64,000 bases of DNA from Primula veris (lineage: Eukaryota; Streptophyta; Magnoliopsida; Ericales; Primulaceae). The notes beneath the pieces are model-generated. The model saw only the letters and a list, made by a program, of their open reading frames with translations. It did not search any database and was not told where the DNA came from. Location of the stretch: positions 255,501-319,500 of the forward strand of contig OY821741.1 in NCBI GenBank assembly GCA_963682055.1, given 5' to 3'. Below are positions 50,344 to 60,500 of the stretch, in pieces. The translations under genes were made by a program, and so were the position numbers. Every line of letters starts with the position of its first letter. Position 1 is the stretch's first letter.

Positions 50344-50549
50344 GGAAGGATCCATACACACATAAAAAAAACACATTATGTTTACACATCAATCACAACC
50401 CTCCATTTACTTACTTTTAATGGTCAATATTAGTTCATCTAATAACAAGAATAAACACATAATCTTGACCATTAAAAGTAAGTAAATGGAGGGTTGTGAT
50501 TGATGTGTAAACATAATGTGTTTTTTTTATGTGTGTATAGATCCTCCCC
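50344..50549. mobile_element. Fold-back MITE, 206 bp, 11-bp TSD
   Basis: Two arms of about 87 bp are inverted copies of each other with only a few mismatches; the spacer is about 30 bp. The left arm begins GGAAGGATCCATACACACAT and the right arm, reverse-complemented, begins GGGGAGGATCTATACACACA. The 11-bp word CTCGTTTTTTT stands on both sides, at 50333-50343 and 50550-50560. A long inverted repeat with a 9-11 bp duplication fits a Mutator-like MITE. A transcript would form a nearly perfect hairpin, a good small-RNA precursor. Confidence 0.85.
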
Positions 50550-50560
50550 CTCGTTTTTTT

Positions 50561-52001
50561 ATTATAATTTAAATTTTACTATAAGTAATGATATATTTTG
50601 TTTGTGTAAAATACTAGTGTAATTGTAAATTGCAAAGGAAGAAAGATATAGGCACATGGTAATGATGGTTATGATATGATGATTACCAATATGCAATTGG
50701 CAATAGTATTAATTATGAGGATTATGAGAACCAAGTCTTTAACTACTAACTATAATTACTACTACTATCTATAATTAACTAGTAATTAATGACCTTCCGT
50801 ATCATGCACGTAGATTTAGTCATACTAGCTTAGCATAGTACATTGTGCTATTTATCTTTCTATTTTCCAGTTTTCAATTAACTACATTAAATCTTGGGAA
50901 TGACGTCTATATATGGGGTAATGTGAATTTAGACTAGTTTTACAAGTGATTAATGCTTTTCATTATTTAATATTAATAATCACAGGAGTGTGAGCTGGGA
51001 AAAACTGTGAACATATTATTAGCATGCCATAAACAAACAGTCATATTTATATTATATATCCACAACCGGTAGTCAACAACAATGAATGTGTCAAACTAAC
51101 TAATCTCCATGCAATGCTAAGAAAGTCCTTATTTGGTGTCATAATTTAAGATAAATGGCTATTTGGTTTACCTACTGTTGTACGTAGTGAACTCAACATT
51201 TATGTTATTTTTATACCATAGTCCAATGTATAATTACAAGGATAAGTTGATATGGAATTAATTACATTACATGGTGACACTATCGATTTTGCTAAGTTTC
51301 CCAAGCAATATTTCGCCACATCAATATCCCTTGGATCATATGTCAAATTATTCAAATAGCTAGAATTCCACCACATCCATCAAAACATATATATATATAT
51401 ATATATATATTGGTTAGCTATATAAAATATTATATTTGTTTTTGAAATAAATCCAACACTTGAAAAAGGCTAGGTACGTTACTGGACCCTATATATATAT
51501 ATATATATATATTATGCTTGATGACTAGAACCGCAACAACAACAATAATGAATAATAATAATAAGTGACAGGCAAGTTTTGGTCATTCATTCAATTATTC
51601 ATACATGTGATATGATGATAAATGTATGTATGTATGTATTGTATTTATGTAATTATGTATGTGTAATAGTGATGAGTGAGTATCATGCAATGTATACGAT
51701 AAAATTCAACGGCCATAGGTTGTCTTCTTTCTTATATTATTATTATTATTATTTATTATTTATTATGGGTTAGGTTTAATTTACTTAAATCATTACTACA
51801 TTACTACATAATTCCATAATATACTCTGTATGGTCTGCTTATTAATAATTATATGCAACTCTATATATATACTACTCCTAGCTACTACCACTTTACATAT
51901 ATACTTATATGTGCTTGTATATACATATATAAGCATTATTAACTCCTTACTCTTTCTCTTCATTAACTAGGAATACTTAGTTCCAAATTCAGATCAATAA
52001 A
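50561..52001. other. Promoter-side spacer of the second HIPP gene
   Basis: AT-rich, with (AT)n at 51387-51410 and 51490-51511, TATG/TTA microsatellites at 51624-51640 and 51737-51755, and TATA-like runs near 51915-51935. No gene seen. Confidence 0.55.
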
Positions 52002-53585
52002 ATGGCTGAAAAGGTAATCTTCTTAATCACATTTCTAGCTAAATACTAAGTATATCTCTAGTTAATTAGCAAATAGCATACATGTTAATTTATTTCTGGA
52101 AAACTATATTTATATTATACTCCTATATATCTAGTCAACTAACATTTTCTTAATCTTGTTCTAGTAGAGGGCTGGCTGGTTTTCCCTTGATCTTATTTTG
52201 TATGTGTAGTTTATTGAATTATATATGTATACAGCTGAATACAATGGTGATAAAGGTAGATCTTCAGTGTCGTTCCTGCTACAAGCAAATCAAGAAACTA
52301 CTTTGCAAGTTTCCTGGTTAGTTTCTTTATCTCTTCTTTTAATCCTTTTTTTTATTTCTCTTCCTTATTTTCTATTCTTTGTCCTTATAAAAATAAAATA
52401 AAATGTCGGTGCTCATTTTTCTGATGCTTCTGATATGTTTCTTTATGGGATAGTGGCTGAGTTTCTTATTTCAATTTGATCTTTTTATTATTGAATCTGC
52501 AAAAATAATTTGAACACCTATTCTTTTATTGTTGATCAACCACATTATTCTTGTTTGTAATCTTTCAATCTCAACCTTACTTTGCTAATAAGCTTAAGAA
52601 AAGGTACACACCACTGCATTGGACAAATAACTCAATGTGATTTTCAGTTTCGGGTGCAGTATATAAACATTATCTTGTAGGAAATTAAGAGCTTTTATTG
52701 AGTTTGATGTTTTACTGATAAGTGTTGAACCTAATGAAAATGAAAGTAAAAAACAAAAATAGGATTATGATATCATCTAACTCTATCTAGTTTCAAATTT
52801 CCGCTACAAAACACGCACACACAATAATGCAATTCCTAGTTTCACATTTAATTGAGTTTTAGTATTGTGTACTTTTTGGGACAAAAGAAATACGTGACCA
52901 GATCTACGATGAGAAGCAAAACACAGTTACGATAACTGTACAACCATGTTGCACTGAGAGGATTCAAGACAAGTTGTATTCCAAAGGGGGAAAAACTATA
53001 AAGAGCATTGAAATGAAATCACCTCCAAAACCCAAAGAGCCCGAGAAGAAGCCTAAAGAGTCTGAAAAGCCAAAAGAGCCCGAGAAAAAGCCTAAAGATT
53101 CTGAAAAGCCAAAAGAAGCCGAAAAGAAGCCTAAAGAGCCTGAGAAGAAGCCCAAAGATCCCGAAAAGAAGAAGGAAGTTGAAAAGGCGAAGGAAATAGA
53201 AAAGCCTAAATCAGATGGCAAAACTGATAAGCCAAAGGAGACAGAAAAACTCAAATTAAACGAAAAAGCCAATAAGCCAAGTGGGGATCAGAAGAAACCT
53301 CCTGTTATGGCCCAAAAGTCACTTGAACCGGCCTATGGGGCTCCCATACCTATGTATGGTTACCCTACATTTTATCCGTCTGGTGGGCCTTGTTGTGGGC
53401 CCTGTTGCAATGGTTATGGTTTTGGTCAAGGCCCATGTAATCAGGCTTATGAAGCTAGACCTGTGCCGGTGTATGACAACTACGGTGCGTATGGTGACTA
53501 TGGTCATTTTGGGAACAGAGGTCATTATGTGAGGCCAGACGAATACTTTAGTGAAGAAAACACTTCCGCTTGCACAATCATGTGA
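52002..53585 (+). CDS. Second Pi21-like HIPP, 263 aa
   Basis: Paralogue of the HIPP at 11835-13518, with the same strand and exon plan: 52002-52013 (MAEK), 52235-52316 (82 nt in both genes) and 52888-53585; 792 nt. The HMA domain has VIKVDLQCRSCYKQIKKLLC, whose CxxC is CRSC, then EIRDQIYDEKQNTVTITV and IKSIEMK. A long charged repeat region follows (units like EKKPKEPEKKPKD, then KEVEKAKEIEKPK), much more Lys/Glu-rich than in its paralogue, and then a shorter Gly/Cys/Tyr tail (GPCCGPCCNGYGFGQGPC). The C-terminus TSACTIM is a CaaX box suited to farnesylation. A membrane-tethered metal-binding role is inferred from the family. It lacks the 72-bp tail duplication of the first copy. Confidence 0.88.
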
Positions 53586-54591
53586 TTTTTAGTATGTTTT
53601 CCGTTCTTATTTTACACGTTTGCAGAGTTTTGTATTCTTAGTAACGTTATTTGGATGTAGTTTGCAATGTTGTTGAGGTATTGTGAACTCTAAACAGTTA
53701 TAATCATATAGCAAAATCTATCAAACTTTATCCGTTTAAGATGCGAAACCGTTGCTAAAGCTTTTCTGCCAGATATTAACTAAAACTACGAAATTTTAGC
53801 ATTTAAAGAGTAAGGATTTGAGCTTTTGCACTGAAGGTTTTTTGCTTTTTAAAACATGTAGTGTAATTTATATATATTTACAAGATGCATGCCTGGTGAC
53901 TGGTGTTTCCTTCCTATGATACTTTTTTCTTCTTTTAGATATTGCAATTCTCATCTAGGATATGTAACTTTTGTGTGACTGGTTTGTAGTTTGTACCAAG
54001 TAATGCCATCATCTTGGTGTGAAACTGTCAATATATAATTAGGTATAACACTTCAACAAAGAGCTTTTATGATGAAAGGTTGTATTTGACAAATGCAACA
54101 ATTTAGGCACTTACTTTACCTAACAAAGCACTTACTGTCAAAAACATAAAAAACATGATTTCAATGTGTTCTCACTTATTTCACCAACCTGATACCAAAT
54201 TACAACCCACCAACTAGTAATTCCAGGCTTGATTCAATGAATCACTGTTTGTCATTTCTTAGAGACAGTTAAACCAAATCCATCAAACTTTATAATATGT
54301 GATAAGAACAACAAACATGACGAAAGTGGACGTGATTTGTGTGTTTGTCGTCTATCATTGGCACTGTTCTAGAATCTAAATTCATATTACTCAATTCTGT
54401 CATGTTGTCACTAGTAGGTATTAGGTATTAGGAAAAAAATTAACTCACGAGTAATTAAGAATGGTACTTATGGACTAACTGCTGGTTTATTGAATTGATA
54501 TTGAAATAAAATCAATTATTTTTTATTGTTATTCAAATGTGATAACATTTCGTTTCTTATTCCCTTTAATATATAGTAGGAGTAATGCTTA
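53586..54591. other. Spacer between HIPP and diterpene cyclase genes
   Basis: Converging 3' ends. AT-rich, with no recognisable feature. Confidence 0.6.
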
Positions 54592-57500
54592 TCAAATGAC
54601 TTTCTCAAAGAGCACTTTGGCGATGTGAGAATCGATTGTGGCCGGTGTAACATGAGCTTTGTAATAGTAAGTTTTTGCTATCATGAGAAACATTTGCTTG
54701 ATATTAGGTTCCATCCCATCAACTGAGGAGCCTGACAACACTAATTCTACTAGCTTTTGCATGTCCGATTCTATCTCGAACATTGCGTCGCTCTTGTCCC
54801 CATTAGCAACAACCTGTTTGTTCAGAATGAATCACTCGTATTACATAACTAATTTTCATTTTTTTTTTTAAATTTCTTGTTTGTCCATTACTAGAACATA
54901 TTCAATATGAAGGAACATTGAAAATCTAAGAATAAAATAAAGGACAAGTAAACTCTCCCTTAGACTTCTTATAAATGGTTACCTTATTGGGATCGTTTTT
55001 TTGTTGAGCTCGACAAAGACTTTGACAGACTTTATTAGTAATGTCAAATAGAGGCTGGTATAGAGAATGGTTCTCAATCGCAGTCAAGTGGCCACTACAT
55101 AAAAACATAGTTTGCAGTATAAGTTTCGCTTCACTCCCGTGCGTGTAACCTTTTTCTTGCCATGTCAGCAGCCACATTTCCCACTTTAGTACCTCAAAAG
55201 ATCACGGACAAATATATATAAGCATATATATGAGGGTCAGTATATTGGTGCAAAATTTACAAAAACAATTTTGGTCAATATGGTTTATATAGTTATACTC
55301 ACAGCGTTACATAATTTGTTACCAATGTCTCCATCGTGTGCGACGTGCACGTCTAATATGAATCGGTTTAGTGTTTTGAGCAACGTATGACCAACCCTCG
55401 CTCCCTCAACTCCTACTAATCCATCATTCCTGCAGAAAATATCAAACAAATTTAGAAGTTTTGGATTCTTACTTTCAATTGCTACGATTTCTATTATCTG
55501 CAAAGATAGTTGGTATATTGAGAGTAGCTTTCGGAAGCAGTAACCATTATAATTTTCAATTTTCAAGAAGTCATGTCTAGATTGAAATATGTTCAAACAT
55601 AATAGGTTACACGCACCTTCCAAAATGTTGATCAACCCTATGCTTTAAATCATATCATTAAATCTTTCTAATTTCAAAGTAGGATTAAAAATACATTAAT
55701 CCACGAATGAACTGCTTTATCGAGTTTTAGTACGTACCTCCCATTATTAGATTTAACCAGAGTTCCACTATTCCTAAAACTATTCACGAATTCTTTTCTG
55801 AGATCTAATGAAAATCCATTTGTTTCGAAGAACTTCCCAATTGTCTCCACCAAGACTGCAGTTTTTGCCCATGCTACTCTCTCGTTCCACCTTTCTGGTT
55901 CAAAAATACTAGCCGCCGCTATAAAATAAACCAATAATAAGCTCCTTTGGCTCATTCCATATTCTTCAAGATTGCTTTTTACATACCATCTGTACAGAAG
56001 TATAATTGATATTCAAATTTCTTAAAGAAGGTAAAGTTAATTGGAAACAGTGTGAGACCGAAGAAATGAGTTTTTGTAAAGTTCTTTCTGAAATTTTTAA
56101 TTCTGATATTTGTTTCTTGAGTAACAGATACTTCTGAATGTAGTCCCATTCCACTTGGTGTATGGCTTGACAATTGTTGTAGTCTAACTTTCCAAGCTCA
56201 AGATAAGTGTTATTGCTCACGTAAGGTACCCTGCCAATTAGAAAAGGAGTTTAACATAAATAATAAACTTGGTGATGTACTGCAATTTAATGAAATTTAT
56301 GATCCAAGAGGAACAGGACGAGCGAGTGATGTCAATAGTTAATATTGCATAATTACTTTTTTTTAGTTTAGTTCATTACTTCATTTGTCTATAATTGGCA
56401 TAACAAGTTTAGATCTGGCGGATAAGTATAAAAAGAAACAATGAAGAAATAATTTACCTGTACAAAGTCTTGCCTATCCATACATCATCCTCACCACCAT
56501 ATTGCTCTAAGTAGAACCTTGCCTCAACTCGCGGTAAACTAGCATACCATGGAACTTCAAGGGCATAACTCACCTAGTTATTTTACAGTTAGTTAAACTT
56601 AAAACCTTTATTTAATCATAGTCGCGCAAGCGCATTAATAATTTAATAATTGTCATACCTCACCAGGCAAGTCCTTCGTTATGATCCATTTATCTAAGAG
56701 ATCATTACTAGCTTGTTTGTCCCTTAAGAATTTGGTTGAGAAAACTTTGGCATCTTCTAGAATTTTTTCTCCTGGAAATATCACTTGGGTTGCTCTATAC
56801 AAGTTAAATGTAGCGGTTAGACTTTGGCTCGACTGTCCCACCATACCAACGAATTCACCATCCTTTTTAAATTTCCGAAACACTTCTGTTAACATATTAA
56901 GAGGATCTATGGATCAGAATTATGCTAGCTACAGTTATGTTAATTTATTTTGTTTCTGGAAAAGAAAAATTACTTTAGTCTCATTTTTCTACAAATTCTT
57001 AGTTCATTTGAAAAAGATTCTCAAGCTGGATGGGTGAAACTTAAACGTATGTTGACTGTAAGAAAAATAAGCAGATGTTTCACATAATGGTCACTTCTCA
57101 TTGAAAAAACACTTGCCAGCAGAAACTTTGCGCCCATGTGACCGTAAAAGCCTAAAACCCATGAATGTACAATCACCATCCTTAACCCTGGAATTTCTTG
57201 CCCAGGCGATTCCTTCTTCTGTCCAATATCTACAACACGTTTCATGAGAGTAAACAATTAACGCGTAATTCCTGTTCTAGAAAGTGACATTTTTACATGC
57301 CACCTGCATATTTTGTTAGCTACAGATGCAAAATTTATGGTAGTATACTCAAAACTTGCAGTTTTAGTTTGGTGACCTCCCTCGAATTTATCTTTCTGTC
57401 TTCGCTGGGATAGGATCTGAATCTTTTTATTGTTATTGCAATTAGGTGTGTTAGGGTATCAAAGTTCTTAACAAACGTAAATATTTCAGTTGTAAAGTTA

Positions 57501-60500
57501 AACCATAAAAGTCAAATTAGAGTTGCAAAAACATGATCAATATTCATACCTTTCAGCATAATCAATAAAGTCTTTGATCTCAGATGAGAAATACCGAGAA
57601 ATTCCAAGACGTTCTAGCCTATCAACCGCCCAAAGGTGCTCAAATAAGTCGAGTGGATAAACACATGGAACTAATGTATATGAAAAGGAAGAGGTTAGAA
57701 AATTCTATATATTGACAAAATGCAGAGGATTTAATTACAGACCAGTTTTAAATCAGTTACCTCCGCTGTTAAACTTTTGAACAGTTCTGGTTAGATATCT
57801 TAAGCAGTTTTCATCTTTGGTGTGCATAAATGCAAAAGCCGTCGCAGATAGGGAAAATAAAAATGACCCTTCGGAGCATTGCAATTTTAGTATTTTATCC
57901 CATTCTAACCCTGGCATTGCTTCCAAGGTATAAAGCAGTGATGTGGGCGCCGTGTGCAGTACATCATTTGGTATCCTGTCAAAAAATTGCATAGATTATA
58001 ACGATGTGAGTTGCTTGAGAATTTGAAGAATCTTCAGTTTGATTGTATTTTCTGATATCAGTTTACTTTCAGGTTGTTTTATATAAATATAAATACAAGT
58101 ATTTTTGTCTAGAATTACCTGAACTTTCTTTCTCTAGAATATTACATACTTATTCATTGGTTCAAAACAAAAAGTACCACTTTATTGGGAAAGAAGTATC
58201 AGTGACACAATTCAAGCAGCAAATCATACACAGAACTGTTAGGAAATCAGTCGAGCACAAAGAAAGACAGAAATACTTAAACCGAGCACACACACTTTGA
58301 TAACGGAGTTCACTCAAATTGGCTACGTCTCCGGACCGCTACACGTGACACTTAATATTATTATAATGAGAATCACAATCGTAATCTAACATAATCACAA
58401 ACTATGGTTCTCTCGCAAATAGAACTCTCTCACTTATAATATGTAAAAGGTGTTTGTGTAGGTGTAATTAAAATACAAGATATTGTGGCATATAAATAGA
58501 GCCCTTAGTGAGTCATATTATAATTCCAAGTGATGTGGGATAATTAGAAAACATGGCCAAAACTCATTTGGCTCCACAACTCAACAATCTCTCACTTGGA
58601 GTCAAATGTCAAGTGCTTCAAGAGAATTCTGATTATCCCCGACCACCGAACTCACTGTGCTCCACCGAGCAGAATGCTCCCATCGGTATCCTTGCATAAT
58701 AATTATTACTCTTCAGAGTTGCTCATTTTCCATGTAGCGGCGACCCTGAGTCTCAAGCTCGGAGTCCTACTAAGGTTGCACACAGCCTCAGTTTGTCGAT
58801 TGTAACAGTCTTCGTTAGCATATCGGCGGGGTTCTTAGCGCCCTCAATCTTTTCTAGCGCGAAGATTCCATCTTCTAGAACGTCCCGGATAAAATGGTAA
58901 CGAATCTGTATGTGCTTGGTGCATGAATGGAATACAAGATTCTTAGCTAGCTGAACTGCACTTTGACTATCACAGTGCAGAACTTCCTTGTCGTTTTTTC
59001 TGACCGAGCTCCTTTAAGAAACCTTGCAACCAAATAATCTCTTTGCTTGCTTCCGTCATCGCGACGTACTCAGCCTCTGTGGTCGACAGTGCAACGATCT
59101 TTTGCAGCTTAGATGTCCAACTCACAGCAGTACCACCGTAGGTACAAACACATCCCGTTGTGCTCTTTCGGCTGTCCAGATCACCGGCCATGTCAGCATC
59201 CACATAGCCGTGCAGGCCTTTTGAGGTCTTTCGGAAACATAATGCCGAACTCACAGTACCCGAGAGATATCTCAATATCCACTTCACAGCTTCCCAATGG
59301 TGCTTTCCTGGGTTACTCATGTAACGACTGACAACTCCCACTGCATGGGCAATGTTCGGTCTTGTACACACCATAGCGTACATCAAGCTACCAATTGCTG
59401 AAGCATAGGGTATGTTCGACATACGATCCTTTACTTCCTCGTCTGAGGGTGATTGTTTCTTCCACAAGCTAAAGTGTGCGGCTAGCGGTGAGCCTACAGC
59501 CTTGGCATCACTCATGCTAAACCGTGCCAACACTTTCTTCACATATTCGGCTTGTGACAGAAACAAAGACCCATCCCTTTCTCGGGAAATCCTCATACCG
59601 AGGATCTGATTTGCGGCTCCCAAATCTTTCATCTCAAACTGTTTCGCCAACTGTTGCTTCACCTTGTTAATCTCCACAAGGCTCGACCCGGCAAGTAACA
59701 TGTCATCTACATACAAAAGTAGTATGACGTACGAAGAGTTCTCGAATCTCTTCACGAAACAGCAGTGATCACTATCACTTCTTTCGTACCCGGTATCCAC
59801 CATGAAACTGTCAAACTTCTTATACCACTGTCGTGGTGCTTGTTTTAGCCCGTACAAGCTCTTCCTCAGTTTGCAGACCAGTTTCTCTTTTCTCTTTTCG
59901 GCAAACCCTTCAGGTTGGAGCATGTAAATTTCTTCTTTAAGATCTCCATGGAGAAAGGCAGTTTTCACATCTAACTGCTCAAGATGAAGATTCGCATTTA
60001 CAATAATGCTCAACAATAGCCGAATAGTCGTCAACTTTACGACTGGTAAAAAGATCTCGGTGTAGTCAATTCCTACCTTTTGCTGGAACCCTTTGACTAC
60101 CAATCGTGCCTTATACCATTTTGAGCCATCTTGTTCCTCCTTTAGTCGGAACACCCATTTGTTGCTCAGTGCCCTTTTCTCTTTGGGCAGTTCGGCTAAC
60201 TGCCAAGTCACATTCTTCTCAAGTGACTTCATCTCATCCTTCATCGCGAGCTCCCACTTGCTCGAGTCTTTCAGCTTCAGAGCTTCCTCTCTACTTTCGG
60301 GCTCGCATGCATCATTGAGTAATATGTAATGTAGGGAAGGAGAGTATCGGGTAGGAGGTCTCCTCTCGCGATGACCTCGGCCAAATTCAGGTCGAGGAGT
60401 TTGGGGCAGCTCCTCGTCAGCATGTGCTGGTAGGTTGTCGAGCACCACTGGCTCATCTTCATCTTCCAACTCCATTCTTGGAAACGCATTCATGTCGACC

